From assembly GCA_036346225.1 (NCBI GenBank), contig JARFIW010001343.1, positions 1-64,000 on the forward strand: 64,000 bases of DNA. Reading direction: 5' to 3'. This DNA comes from Platerodrilus igneus. Taxonomy: Eukaryota; Arthropoda; Insecta; Coleoptera; Lycidae. A program made the translations under genes and the position numbers. This document shows positions 23,350 through 35,011 of this stretch, in pieces. The notes under the pieces were generated by a model. That model saw nothing but the letters and a program-made list of their open reading frames with translations. It did no database searches and had not been told where the DNA came from. Numbering within the stretch: position 1 is the first letter of the stretch; each line of letters starts with the position of its first letter.

Positions 23350-23690
23350 ACTTATAGGAGCTCTAACTTATTTATCTACTGCAACCAGACCTGATATAAG
23401 TTTTAGTGTTAGCTACTTAGGTCAGTTCAACAATTGCTATAGAAGATCGCACTGGAATGCTGCGAAGGAGTACTACGATACTTGAAAGGAACTATTGAAC
23501 TTGGTATCGTTTACGAAACAAACTCTGATCCCATTAAAGGATATACAGATGCAGATTGGGGAAATTGCCCGGATGATCGTCATTCGTTTACCGGTTACAC
23601 CTTTATGCTATCTGGTGGGCCCATTAGTTGGGATTCGAGGAAACAACGTACAGTTGCTCTATCTTCGATTACTCAAAACTAGAGATCGAA
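23350..23690 (+). pseudogene. Copia RT end and RNase H, 3' truncated
   Basis: GALTYLSTATRPDISF lies in one frame (to about 23450). GYTDADWGNCPDDRHSFTG and QRTVALSS follow in another (23482-23682). The sequence stops being Copia-like just after VALSS, before the conserved glutamate segment and the LTR, so the element is 3' truncated. Confidence 0.88.
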
Positions 23691-25032
23691 TGCATAAATG
23701 CTTTCAGCCCGGCATTTTTAAGTGGTCTCAGTAAATAAATTGTAAATGCTACGTTTACAGTTTACAATGATGTATGGTGCCGGAAACAGATATAAATAGT
23801 AAACATATCCCGCCGTCGTCCTTTCGTAAGCAACCACATCTAACCGTTTTAATGAAAATTAACACCAAAATGCTTATAATTCTTTTAAGATTTGTGATTC
23901 AAATGATCAAATGTAACACTGATATTAATAGTTTAAAATTATTTAAAACAATTACGTTTCTCACTATATTTATTTCACATCCAACATTTAAGCAATAATA
24001 AATAAATACCTGTCCTAGACATTTTGACAGAACTCCTTGATTCTCTTAGTACATCGGTGTAAGCGAGGGCTCCATTCTATTGAGCCTGGCTTTAATGTAA
24101 ATCTTATAGGAAATCGAACGACGACGAATTCTGTCGAACGCAAATAATAACAGCTTCAGATATCTTTAACAGGGCTCTCATCATTAGAGCCCTTAGCCGC
24201 AGTATCTGTTGGTATTTCAAGGCGTGTTTGTTGTTGTCCGGTACTAATTTGCGTGAGCGTAGAGATTATTTCATTTGTTTTCGTTGAAAGTAAAGACCGT
24301 GTCTTGTTTTGTGAGTGTAGTCGTAGTGTATAACCAACCAAACTTACGAAGTAAGTTAGGTTAATATAATCGCTACGGCGTCGTCGTCGCCGCCGTCGTC
24401 CGTTGCCAAATTCCCATAATGATACAATAAATGATATATATGTACATTGTTTAGTTTTTTACGCTGATTACAAATATGCTATACACTTTTCGATATCTCA
24501 TTTAGTTTTCGAGATAATAGAATTTATTTGGGAAATGTTAACAGTACAAACTAATATAAACTTTAATAGATATCCAAATGATTCTTATTATCATTTCGGC
24601 TTCAGTATCACATTATATAATTTTTGTGCAAAAGAAGATCAATTAGTTCGCGAACCTCTAGCTGTAGTTCATTGTGCTGGAAATGGCAGGGATGTGATAC
24701 ATAGAGATCACTATGAAACAATCATTGCTAATTCGGCTGAAGATATTCCAACCGTACATCAAAATGACTTATTCGGAGGAATCACAATACCCGGGACTAA
24801 TCACAGAATGTTAACAATTTTAATTAATTATTCTCTATTTTTCTGTTTGTTTGAGTGGTGCTGGGAGCTTATATCATTAAGTAGTCCGACTCAAACTTGA
24901 TTAAAACAATAAAATTTATTAAATTATATTTATAATAATAAAATTTTGTTTAACATTTAAGTACTAGTTATTTAATTTAAAATATATAATTTTCTTTTAT
25001 AAAATTTTCGTAAGTTTCGTTGTAAGGCGTAC
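23691..25032. other. gene-poor spacer
   Basis: No recognisable gene or element. It includes a short inverted repeat (TTGTAAA...TTTACAA near 23738-23768), a GTC/GCC-rich trinucleotide stretch near 24377-24402 and AT-rich sequence before the hAT relic. A minus-strand open frame at 24156-24341 and a plus-strand one at 24403-24900 are unrecognised. Confidence 0.5.
24403..24900 (+). other. unrecognised open frame, 165 codons
   Basis: The frame has a hydrophobic, aromatic-rich N-terminal half and a stretch reading HCAGNGRDVIHRDHYETII and NDLFGGITIPGTNHRML. I recognise no domain. It has no ATG at its first codon and no partner frames nearby. It is AT-rich like its surroundings and may be chance. 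The middle (24650-24810) is somewhat less AT-rich and looks the most protein-like. Confidence 0.25.
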
Positions 25033-26320
25033 ATGCGTCTTAGATTTTTTGATTATTATTTTGAATTATTCAAGATGACTGAAAATAATATTCGTAATAT
25101 AGTCGAAATTAAATTTAAAACTCTTCCATTAGCAGAAAAGGTGAAAATTAAGAACCTAGGCCGTCCGACACAGGATTTAAATCTGAAACAGGTAGATAAG
25201 GTTGGAAATCGTAGTTTCACAAGGCATTTTTCAAAAGAAATTTATAAAAAATGTCAGTGGATTTCCGGATGCTCTCAATCGAATGCTCTATTTTGTTTTC
25301 CTTGCCATTTATTTTATTGTGACGGAATGGACAAAACATGGTCGGAAAAAGGCTTTAGAGATCTAAAGCATATAAACGATATAATAAAAAAGCGTGAAAT
25401 TAGCAAGTACCATATAAAGTCTTGCACGGATTTGGCTATGCTAGGTTCCGTGAACATTGGGGTTCAGTTAGATTCTGCATATAGGCAGAACATTATGAAG
25501 CATAATGAACAGGTGTTTAAAAATAGATACATTTAAAAAAAATTATCCATTGTATTAAATTTTGTGGAAAGTTGGAATTGGCATTGAGAGGACACAATAA
25601 AAAAGAAGATTCCGAAAACCGTGGAATTTTGTTAGAATTAATTGATTTTACTTCGGAATTGGATGTAATTTTAAAAGAACATTTACACAAAGCGAGTGTA
25701 TTTAAAGGCACATCTAAAACTATGCAAAACGAGATTTTAGAAAGCATGCTTGCAGTGTGTCGTCAAGAAATTCAAGATCAAATTAAAGGTAGTGAAATTT
25801 TGGCAATTCAGTGCGATGAGACGACTGACATTTCAAATCAATGCCAAATGGTAATTATACTTAGATATTTCTACAGTGGAAATATTTATGAGAGATTTTG
25901 GACATTTCTACGAGTAATAGATAAAACAGCTAACGGTTTAACGGAGTGTATTGAGCAGGAATTAGATAAATTAATATTAAACTCGCCATCTAAACTAATC
26001 GCTCAAACTTATGACGGTACAAATGTTATGAGTGGTTCTGCTAGTGGAGTTCAGTCAAAAATAAAGCTTAAATATAAAAATGCCCATTTTGTTCACTGTT
26101 ATGCTCATCAATTAAATTTAATTATGCAGAAAGCAACTAGTCAAAATGCTAAACTTAAATTTTTTTTCTGCTAATTTATCCGCAATTCCTGCTTTTTTCT
26201 CTCATTCTACTCACAGGTGTGATGTGCTAAAAGAAATAGTGAAGCGAAAATTGCCCACTGTTGCTGCCACACGTTGAAATTATAATATTCATATTGTGAA
26301 CGTCGTATATGAAAATAGAG
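25033..26320 (+). pseudogene. hAT-type transposase (ZMYM1/DUF4371-like), broken
   Basis: The first frame (25033-25536; possible starts at 25033 and 25075) has a TTF-type zinc finger (CQWISGCSQSNALFCFPCHLFY) and HIKSC. A shift in an A run near 25535 leads to the DUF4371 region (25572-26174) with ILAIQCDETTDISNQCQMV (catalytic Asp block), AQTYDGTNVMSG (second Asp) and CYAHQLNLIMQKA. A further shift near 26160 leads to pieces reading SAIPAFFSHS and NYNIHIVNVVYENRG up to about 26320. There a SINE fragment begins and the rest, including the last catalytic Glu and the dimerisation domain, is gone. No terminal inverted repeats found. Confidence 0.88.
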
Positions 26321-26447
26321 GCTGTATTTTTGTGAAAAATGCTCGCGTAACATTTTTCAAGCGGACCGTTTCGGGATTCGAACCCGGGACTTTGGGCGTA
26401 GTAGTCACACACATACCACTTCGGCACGGAGCCGCCAACTAATATAG
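26321..26447 (-). mobile_element. tRNA-derived SINE fragment, head half
   Basis: On the minus strand it reads the SINE head with a damaged box A, box B (GGGTTCGAATCCC) and the start of the body (CTTGAAAAATGTTACGCGAGC). Body and tail are missing, and the junction with the hAT relic is at GTATTTTTGTG. Confidence 0.82.
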
Positions 26448-26840
26448 TACCTCATAGCACCAACAGTCGCATAGCTAGTACTTAAAAAATGGCGAAGATA
26501 TATCAGTACAAACTTTGGGGAAGGCTCAAATAGTGCGAGCCTACTGACAAAATTTTTTTTCTAATTTTTTCTCACTTCTGCTAATATTAACAAAGTACCG
26601 AGTAGCGCCACCAGTCGCATACCTAAAACCCAAAATATAACGATTCTAAGTTAGGGCCATATAAAATGTAACATCCCCCCCCCCCGATTTATGCTCTTTA
26701 TTTAATATTTTCGTGCACCTACAAACACTAACATAGCACTGCGTAACACCACCGATTGCTTAACTTTAAACCAAATAGCTGAGATATCACTTGAAAGTGG
26801 TGCCAGCCTCACTACTCCCCCCAACACGCTAGAACTTCGC
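26448..26840 (-). repeat. Satellite C, inverted block (about 3 units)
   Basis: Blocks such as TAGTACCTCATAGCACCAACAG and GTACCGAGTAGCGCCACCAG, each followed by GTCGCATA and an A-rich tract, are reverse complements of the ~143-bp repeat at 35570-36490. A run of ten C lies near 26677. The block ends shortly before the errantivirus-like insertion. Confidence 0.75.
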
Positions 26841-26861
26841 TAGTGATATTATGCCTCCGCA

Positions 26862-27399
26862 AGTTATGTATCCCCCAATTACATATATATATTGATATAT
26901 TGAATCTAATATGAATTATTAGAAATTATTAAGTAAAAGTATAAGTTCAATGCAACATTGTAACACAAGGATAACCCAGAGAGGTTATCGACAGTTCATG
27001 TGAACGGACATGCAACTTTGCATCCGTGAGGGCAGTGATACTGCAGGTGGCAGGTCACAGGCGGTCAACAGACCGCAATTACTTAGAATTAAGTTGTTAC
27101 ATTGTATTAAAGTGTACAATTAAGGAGAAACGCAGACATGAGATCTGCAAGTTCTCACAGCCGTGTGAGGGCAGGTTATTATAAAAGGCCCGGGAGCTCA
27201 ATGCCCGGCAGTCAGTCTCCAAACTCCATACTTCGTTGTTTGAGCTACTCACCTGTACAATTAAATTATTTTTATTAATGTTATTAAGAACCAGCTATTC
27301 CAAATTTCAATGTAATTTCTGTTTAACTTAGTAATAAAAATATTGTTAAAGTTTCAAAGTGTTTTTAAAAAACCAGCTCCAAAGGCCCGAACTTTAACT
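26862..27399 (+). repeat. Gypsy-B 5' LTR
   Basis: 538 bp, AGTTATG...TTTAACT. It is repeated at 34471-35011 with 3 bp of length difference. Confidence 0.93.
27180..27217 (+). promoter_or_regulatory. Gypsy-B LTR core promoter
   Basis: TATAAAAGG (27180-27188) and TCAGTC (27212-27217) are spaced as TATA box and arthropod initiator. The 3' LTR carries the same pair at 34792 and 34824. Confidence 0.75.
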
Positions 27400-27420
27400 G
27401 GCGCAGTCGTAACGGATGTC
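27399..27420 (+). promoter_or_regulatory. Gypsy-B primer-binding site
   Basis: TGGCGCAGTCG overlaps the last LTR base and resembles the tRNA-Ser primer site of the 17.6/297 group. Confidence 0.7.
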
Positions 27421-29563
27421 AAAAGGGCACTGAAAATCCAAAAATCGGAAGATTGGTGACCAAGAATTTTTATTCGAAATTTTGGCAGAACCCAAACCAA
27501 GTTGGAGGAAGAACAAGCATAGTCTGAATCCAGCAACAAACCAAGTTGGACAAGGAACAAGAATCGTCTAAGGCCAACAATCAAACCAAGGTGGACAAGA
27601 TACAGAATCGATCGAACCCACCAAAGAAACAGATGAAATTAATGTAAGTTTATTTCCATAACCTTTTTTTTATTTCAAACCAAAAACTATCATTGATATA
27701 TGCTAGTATTATAACTATTGAGTACCATTTATAATTACTGTTTATGAATTGTATTTTTATGAATATTCTTGAAAATAGTTCAAAGTGAATTATTTTCAAA
27801 ACGAGACTATAAAACATTTTATGAAACTTGAATGTTAAAGAAATATTTTTTCTTTAAAAAGCAAATGAGACTTGATTATTTACAAAGAGATTTTCTTAAA
27901 ATAAATAAGAATTGAATTTAAAAAGAGATTTTCTTTTTAAAAGTAAATGAGAATTAATATTAAGATATCCTTACCATAATAAATAGAACGAACTCAAAAT
28001 AATCCAAAAATAAACGGGCGTGCACATTCACTAACACCAAATAATTACCGCGATTCAACGCACGTTTATAAACCGGCAAACTAGAAACACAGAACGCAAT
28101 TTAATTTCAAAGCTAAAGCTAATCTTTAAGCAATCACGGAACAATTATTAAACCATTGACCTCTATAATACTGATAAATCATAGCAAACACTCTGCTACG
28201 GTAATTTAAAACCACCTAAGATAAATACGCGAAGAAAGCATTCCTTATTATACAGTTAAAACTCAGAGAAAATCGCTTTCAGAATTCTTGCACAGTACTA
28301 AAAAAATAGCTTTCAGGAACTTTCAGTACTAAAGCAATTTGCATCATACACGGGATAATAAAATCGACGCAGATTCTACATTAATACCTACAATCCATAA
28401 AAACGTGTACAATTGCAATAAAATCTAAACGTTTTCAACTAATTAACCAGCATTATAAAGTGCATTATTTCAATACGAAAATAGAATAACGCTAAACGCT
28501 CATAATTGTAAACCTGAAAACTAACTACGAAGAGTTCAATTACAAGTCGTGAACACCGAGAGATCTAAAAATAAAACAGACGTAACACTTTATGCGAAAG
28601 CAGTTAGCAATTACAGAAACAGACGTATCTAATTTCTATTAACACCTGTAAGAGTTAAGTACCTCAACAAGTATAATCATATGTACGCAATTATTACAAA
28701 GTAATGAACACTATATCTTTTAGTAGTTCATGCAAACAATAAAGTGCAACCTCGAGTCATATTAATTACAAGTTGACAAAAGTTAAATAAAACAAAGCTA
28801 AACGAGAATAAATCTATCCATTTAAGATTCCTTAAGAAGCAGGAACTCAAGACAAAGTAAAAGCTGCATTAAAAACAGACAAATCCCAGACTACGGTAAT
28901 TATTCTAACATTATTGAAATAAATCTCACAAGAACATCACTGCATTGTGTAATTAAATTTAAATAACAGCAACTACGATTTAAAAAATAACTCGACGCAA
29001 TATAAACTTAAAATTAATAAATCTAATACTACAAGTACGAAATTAACCTCAAAATTTTACCAAATTTTTATCCACAAAATCCAAACTGAAAATTAACAAA
29101 TTCAAATCAAAAATAACGCCGAAAAATAACGAAATAAACATCAACCTTTACCAAATCTTTATGTACCTAATCTAATTGAAAATTAAAACCAAAACCAAAG
29201 TTAACGTTTCAAATAGCTAAATCAACATCAATTTTACAAAACTCTAAGTTATCCAATCTAAAAAGGAAAATTTAAAAAACCAAAGCAAAAATAATGTCAT
29301 AAAAAAGAAAATCATCCCCAATTTTTACAAAATCCAAAAGTACTTAATCCAAAAGAAAAATTAATACATCCAAAGCATAATTAACGTTACAAATAGAAAA
29401 TCAACCCCAATTTTTACAAAAATTGAAATTTCAAAACCCAAACGGAAAATTAATAAATCCGAAGCAAAAGTAACAATACAAATAGCGAAATAAAGCTTAA
29501 TTCAAAAAAAAAAAAAAAAAATTTTTTGAAATTTCCAAAAATCGAAAACAACCCTTAACCAAC
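27421..29563 (+). other. Gypsy-B long untranslated leader
   Basis: About 2.1 kb of A-rich sequence lies between the primer site and gag, with no open frame. Its last 500 bp are a degenerate tandem repeat and it ends with an A run of about 18 near 29504-29521. Confidence 0.7.
29010..29500 (+). repeat. ~90-bp degenerate tandem repeats in the Gypsy-B leader
   Basis: Five blocks with the order AATTAA...AAATC / ...AATAACG / ...ATCAACC...TTTTACAAAA are centred near 29060, 29149, 29238, 29327 and 29418, spaced 89-91 bp. Confidence 0.7.
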
Positions 29564-30751
29564 ATGAGTAACACAGACTTACGTCTCTATTTAGAGACAA
29601 TTCAGACGTTTGATGGCACCCAGGCCCATCTCTCAAATTTCATTGGAGCATGTGAAATGTTCCTAAAAACCTTTTACAAACCCGGAGATGACGCAAGAAA
29701 TTCATTGCTTATACGCTTAGTAATAAGTAAACTAGCCGGAAGGGCACTAACATTAATCGCCAGTAGGGACGACTTATCGGAATGGGACCAGTTTAAACAG
29801 CTACTAATTGCATATTTTGGAGACCAACGTAATATAAAATGCCTGGTACGAGACCTAATAAACCTTAGAATGGAACACAATCAATCCCCCTACCAATTCG
29901 GAATGAAATGCCAAGACGTGAGAAGTTTAATTTTAACAAAATTAAAAATCGAAGAACCCGATCAAAACGTTAGACATTTAAAAACAAAAATGTATGACGA
30001 AATGGCACTAGACACATATATAAACGCTTTACCAGAACGACTATCGGATAAAATCAGATTCCAACGACCCCAAAATTTAGAAGAAGCTATGAGCCTAGTA
30101 ATAGAAGAAGAAAATGTAATGTATTACCGCAACAGACTATACAATCCCAACGCGAATAAAAGCTATTCACCAACAAAAACTATACAAGCTACAAGACAAA
30201 CGATCCCTCAACAAAAATTCACACCCTTTAACCCACAAACAAATCAACCGCGAAGTAACAACCCAAGTTTTAACAATACCAATTTTAATAATCAATATAA
30301 AAATTTTTCAAGACCAACATTCAACCCAACTTTTACGAAACCCGCATTCCAACCGAGATTCAATCAAAACCTAAACCAACAAAGACCAGCATTCAATGCA
30401 AACCCTAATAGAAATACACCAATGACTAATACTCATAACAACCCTAACAATTATTACAAACCAACACCAATGGACACCTCATCTGGTAACACCAGACAAA
30501 ACACAAAAATAACACATATCCGACCAAACCCTCATCAGAAACGTAATTTTACATCGGAAGAATTATTTCATCAAGAAATAGAAAAATTTGACACTGACCA
30601 GAATAATTACATTGAGACACCTACAAACAATGAAACAAACCATGCAGAAACTTATGAACGTGACGAACAATGCGAAACTTACGAGGAGTACGACGACGAA
30701 AACTCGAATTCAAATTTTCAAATGGACCAATTCATAACCGATCAAACTTAA
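29564..30751 (+). CDS. gag: Gypsy-B Gag
   Basis: The intact 395-codon frame starts at ATG 29564. The N-terminal ~200 residues are the alpha-helical capsid-like domain of errantivirus Gag ([48 protein letters not shown]). The rest is an Asn/Gln/Pro-rich basic tail with repeated NPNFN-like pieces, followed by an acidic end. No CCHC knuckle is present, as usual in errantiviruses, so the basic tail probably binds RNA. Pol overlaps its last 82 nt in the -1 frame, implying ribosomal frameshifting. Confidence 0.9.
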   Translation: MSNTDLRLYLETIQTFDGTQAHLSNFIGACEMFLKTFYKPGDDARNSLLIRLVISKLAGRALTLIASRDDLSEWDQFKQLLIAYFGDQRNIKCLVRDLINLRMEHNQSPYQFGMKCQDVRSLILTKLKIEEPDQNVRHLKTKMYDEMALDTYINALPERLSDKIRFQRPQNLEEAMSLVIEEENVMYYRNRLYNPNANKSYSPTKTIQATRQTIPQQKFTPFNPQTNQPRSNNPSFNNTNFNNQYKNFSRPTFNPTFTKPAFQPRFNQNLNQQRPAFNANPNRNTPMTNTHNNPNNYYKPTPMDTSSGNTRQNTKITHIRPNPHQKRNFTSEELFHQEIEKFDTDQNNYIETPTNNETNHAETYERDEQCETYEEYDDENSNSNFQMDQFITDQT

Positions 30752-32286
30752 TTAACTTAAATAATATAAATCACTTAGTATTACCATACATAGAAATACC
30801 CCACGCCGAATTCAAACTATTAATCGACACCGGATCCTCTAAAACATTAATTAGCCCCAGAACCGTACAAAAACATTATTTAGATTATGTAGAAAGAGAA
30901 CCATTCAAAATCAAAACAGCTCATCAAACAACATTAGACCTAGCATCAGGATACCATCAGGTAGAGATGGAAGAAAAAGACATATCAAAAACAGCCTTCA
31001 GCACACCTAGAGGACATTACGAGTACAAACGAATGCCATTTGGATTAAAGAACGCACCCGCTACTTTCCAGAGAGTCATGGACAATATACTACGAGGAAT
31101 ACACAATGAAAAATGCCTTGTATACCTTGACGACATCATAGTTTATTCCACATCACTGGTAGAACACATAGAAAGATTGAAGGAAGTATTCGAAAGACTT
31201 AGACAAGCACATTTTAAAGTACAATTAGACAAAAGTGAATTCTTACAAAAAGAAGTATCATTTTTAGGACATGTAATAACACCCCAAGGAGTAATGCCAA
31301 ATCCAGACAAAACAAATGCAGTTCTAAATTACCCATTACCAAAAACAAACAAAGAAATCAAAGGATTTCTAGGACTTAGTGGTTACTACCGCAAATTCAT
31401 TAAAGGTTACGCTCAGATAACCAAACCCCTGACAAATTGTTTAAAAAAGGGAAACAAAATTGAACACACCCCGGAATTTATTAAAGCAGTAGACAAAATT
31501 AAAAACATATTAACTAACCACCCTGTATTAGAATACCCAGACTTTACAAAACCATTTATACTGACGACAGACGCATCGAATGTAGCATTAGGCGCAGTAT
31601 TGAGCCAAGGAAAAGTAGGTAGCGATAAACCTATTAGCTACGCATCCAGAACCCTAAATGAAACCGAACAAAAATATAGCACTATAGAAAAAGAGTTATT
31701 AGCCATAATTTGGGCAACAAAATATTTTAGACCTTACCTATACGGAAGAAAATTTTACATATATACCGACCATAGACCACTAGTATGGTTATGCAAACTG
31801 AAAGAACCAAATTCAAAATTACAAAGATGGAGAATCAGACTCGAAGAGTACGATTACGAAATTATATATAAAAAAGGAATTTATAACAATAACGCAGACG
31901 CTTTAAGCCGAATCCAACTCAATGCATTAGAAACGGAATCCATTATAGGAAACGTAGACGAAGAAGAAATAAGGGAAGATCCAGACGAGAGCGACACAAT
32001 ACATTCGACACAAAACGAAGAACCAAAAAACGCGATTAAAATCTTAAACGAAGCAATCGATACGAAACCTAACCAATCTATAATAACCGAAGTTTTAAAT
32101 AACCCCAATCCAGTAAAATATACAAAAGTAGATAACAAAAAGATATACCAAATTCAAATAACTAAAGATGATAATGAGGAACAAATAATTAAAATTTTAA
32201 AAGAATACACCCCCGAGAAAAAAACGATTTTATTTTTATTTCAACACCGAACATTTATACCAAAGATTTTCAGAATTGTACATTAA
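30670..32286 (+). pseudogene. pol: Gypsy-B Pol: protease, RT, RNase H with internal deletion
   Basis: Residues 48-62 contain the protease active site [10 protein letters not shown]. Around residue 88 (about 30932) the protease passes directly into [12 protein letters not shown], the RT palm motif. The second half of protease and the RT fingers are missing, roughly 200 residues compared with 17.6/gypsy relatives, yet the frame is kept. RT then has [12 protein letters not shown] and [10 protein letters not shown] (catalytic pair, residues 152-155). RNase H has [34 protein letters not shown] and [11 protein letters not shown] one-base shift near 32225 in an A/T run moves the rest of Pol to the next frame. 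Confidence 0.9.
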
Positions 32287-33427
32287 ACTATTCAATAACT
32301 CTGGACCTGAACTCATCAGATGTACTAGAAAACTAATAACACTAGACGACCCTGACGAAATAAACGATGTAATTAGAAATCAACACGAAGGAAAAACCAA
32401 CCATCGTGGAATTAACGAAACAATAAAACAACTTGTAAGACGTTATTATTTTAAAGACATGAAGGACTTGACCACAGATTTCATTAACCAATGCGAATTA
32501 TGTGACAAAGCGAAATACGATAGGAAACCCCCAAAGATACCCTTAATGTTAACCAAAACACCCGACAAACCATTTCAAAAACTACATGCCGATACTCTAG
32601 TAGTAGAAGCGCAAAACTATCTAACAATTATAGACGCATTTACAAAAATAGGCCAAGCAATACCAATCACATCCAAAAATAGCATTGACGTGACCCAAGG
32701 ATTTTTACAATATTTCACATTTTACGGAACACCCGAATCAATCACTTTAGACAATGGTAGCGAATTTAAAAATGAGACAATTCAGAACACTTTAGAACTA
32801 CACAAAATAAACATTCATTTCATAACGGAAAACCACCCTGAGTCAAACGGACTAATTGAACGATTACATTTAACCCTGTTAGAACATATTCGATTACTAA
32901 GAATAAATTATAAAAAGGAACATATAACCAATTTAATGTCATACGCACTAATCGCCTATAATAACACTATTCACTCATCAACAAATTTTACACCCTTAGA
33001 ATTAACATTAGGACATTCAGATTCACGAAATCCCTATGACATACACTACAATAAAGAAGTATATCAACAATATGCGAAAGACCACAAACAAAAATTAAAA
33101 ATAACTTACGATAAGGTAAAAGATAAACTAGAGAACGATAAAGAACGTATCGTCACAACCCGAAATAAAAATACCGACTCAAATAAATTTTCAATAGGAC
33201 AAACCGTATATGAGAAAGACTTTCAAAGCAAGCGACATAAAACAGCACCCAGAAATTTAGGACCATTTAAAATTAAGAAAATATCAGATAAAAACATAGC
33301 AGTAGTAGACAACGGTAAAATAACGAAATACATTCATTTAAAAAACCTAAGACACCCTGTAATTTCAGATGGACAGTCATCACCCTTACCGTCAACCTCC
33401 ACCCAGGTAGAACGGACAACCAAGTAA
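32276..33427 (+). pseudogene. Gypsy-B integrase (3' part of Pol)
   Basis: This 383-codon frame is the continuation of Pol after the shift near 32225, not a separate gene. It has an HHCC module (HEGKTNHRGINETIKQL ... CELCDKAKY), the DDE triad (KLHADTLVV, TLDNGSEFKN, SNGLIERLH) and a basic C-terminal region ending in GPFKIKKISDKN and IHLKNLRHP. The domain looks intact in itself and reaches the usual stop before env. Confidence 0.9.
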
Positions 33428-33609
33428 TAATATAACAAATAAATAACAACCCCGGTATACTACCAATAAATTAGGCAGTATACAATATTTACTCAAATAA
33501 TATCTAACCTTACTTTAATGCAACAAATTTTAGCTACATTAAGAAAAACGAAATAATACTTTTTAGAAATTCAGATAGTAGAAAGTAACAATTATCATTA
33601 GTATCATTT

Positions 33610-34402
33610 AATTGCTTTTCCAACAAAAGTTACTAGCACATACCAAGTAATCATACCCAAAACCAAATTCCTATCCCTAAATGAACTGAGATATGGTTAT
33701 ACAAACGAAAAATGTACTGAAGTAACACCAAACCAATATTTATGTCAATCGATGACGACAACAACCATTAAAGAAGACAGCCCTTGTGAAGTACAACTAT
33801 TAAAATTCTCAAATCACTACGAAAACTGTGAAACCAAACAAGTGCAAATAACTAATATGAAAATTCAAAAAGTTACAGATAACAAATGGATAGCCATTTT
33901 CCCAACAGAAGTAATAGCAACCATCCACTGCAACCAAGATGAAAATAACCAAGCATTAATCGGAAGCAAACTAATTACCCTCAAAGAAGATTGTTATGTG
34001 AAATTGAAAGATGAAGTAATCAGAGTTTATCAAGATCCCATAGCAACAAAGAAACTTGCAAACCTACCGGAACTACAATTCAAAATACAACAAGAAGACG
34101 AAGAAATAAACAAGAAACCTATGAAGCTAGAGCATCTAGACTTGGACGATCTTAACCACGCCGTGAAATTAGTGGAAAGTTATAAAGAACAATTAAGTGA
34201 AATCAAAACGCCAAAGTTACATTATAATAATATAAGTGTTTGGACAATTGTATTAATCATTTTAATAATTTTTGTAATCATGTATGTATTATACAAAATG
34301 TACCTTAGATATAAGAATGAAGGAAACAGTTCTAGATTTAAGGAAACAAAGAGAAAAAAGGAAACAATAAGCATAACATTAGAAACAATGAATTTTAAAT
34401 GA
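33610..34402 (+). pseudogene. env: Gypsy-B env remnant, C-terminal part
   Basis: The open frame from about 33610 (no start codon) to 34402 reads like the C-terminal part of an insect errantivirus envelope glycoprotein. It has a Cys-containing ectodomain segment, a predicted helix before the membrane, one strong membrane segment (about 34232-34305, Ile/Val/Leu-rich) and a short basic Lys/Arg tail. The signal peptide, surface domain and cleavage region expected upstream are not visible in 33428-33609, which is AT-rich with stops. This copy cannot make a complete envelope protein. Confidence 0.82.
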
Positions 34403-34460
34403 ATTTAAATAATGAATTTTATGTATTTTTAAATTAAGAAAAACCTTAATTTTTCATTTG

Positions 34461-34470
34461 CGGTGGGAGG
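34461..34470 (+). promoter_or_regulatory. Gypsy-B polypurine tract
   Basis: CGGTGGGAGG lies immediately before the 3' LTR. Confidence 0.7.
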
Positions 34471-35011
34471 AGTTATGTATCCCCCAATTACATATATATA
34501 TATTGATATATTGAATCTAATATGAATTATTAGAAATTATTAAGTAAAAGTATAAGTTCAATGCAACATTGTAACACAAGGATAACCCAGAGAGGTTATC
34601 GACAGTTCATGTGAACGGACATGCAACTTTGCATCCGTGAGGGCAGTGATACTGCAGGTGGCAGGTCACAGGCGGTCAACAGACCGCAATTACTTAGAAT
34701 TAAGTTGTTACATTGTATTAAAGTGTACAATTAAGGAGAAACGCAGACATGAGATCTGCAAGTTCTCACAGCCGTGTGAGGGGCAGGTTATTATAAAAGG
34801 CCCGGGAGCTCAATGCCCGGCAGTCAGTCTCCAAACTCCATACTTCGTTGTTTGAGCTACTCACCTGTACAATTAAATTATTTTTATTAATGTTATTAAG
34901 AACCAGCTATTCCAAATTTCAATGTAATTTCTGTTTAACTTAGTAATAAAAATATTGTTAAAGTTTCAAAGTGTTTTTAAAAAACCAGCTCCAAAGGCCC
35001 GAACTTTAACT
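34471..35011 (+). repeat. Gypsy-B 3' LTR
   Basis: 541-bp partner of 26862-27399, followed by the target duplication CGCA. Confidence 0.93.

Larger units (their letters stand above)
8701..23690 (+). mobile_element. Ty1/Copia retrotransposon relic, split by two nested insertions
   Basis: Three segments (8701-10013, 16576-16748, 21314-23690) carry, in order, Copia-type gag, zinc knuckle, protease, GAG-pre-integrase, integrase, reverse transcriptase and part of RNase H. They become contiguous once the Gypsy-A element (target duplication ATAT) and the RTE composite (target duplication AAATTTGAAAA at 16738-16748 and 21314-21324) are removed. No LTR is visible at either end. The left end abuts satellite 1 and the right end stops inside RNase H, so the copy is truncated at both ends. 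Several frameshifts and stops interrupt it. Confidence 0.92.

Noticed and set aside
24156..24341. Minus-strand 61-codon frame as a gene
   Set aside because: Short, low complexity, no recognised domain or supporting signals.
32276..33427. Integrase as an independent gene with its own start
   Set aside because: It continues Gypsy-B Pol after a one-base shift; the apparent start codon is internal.
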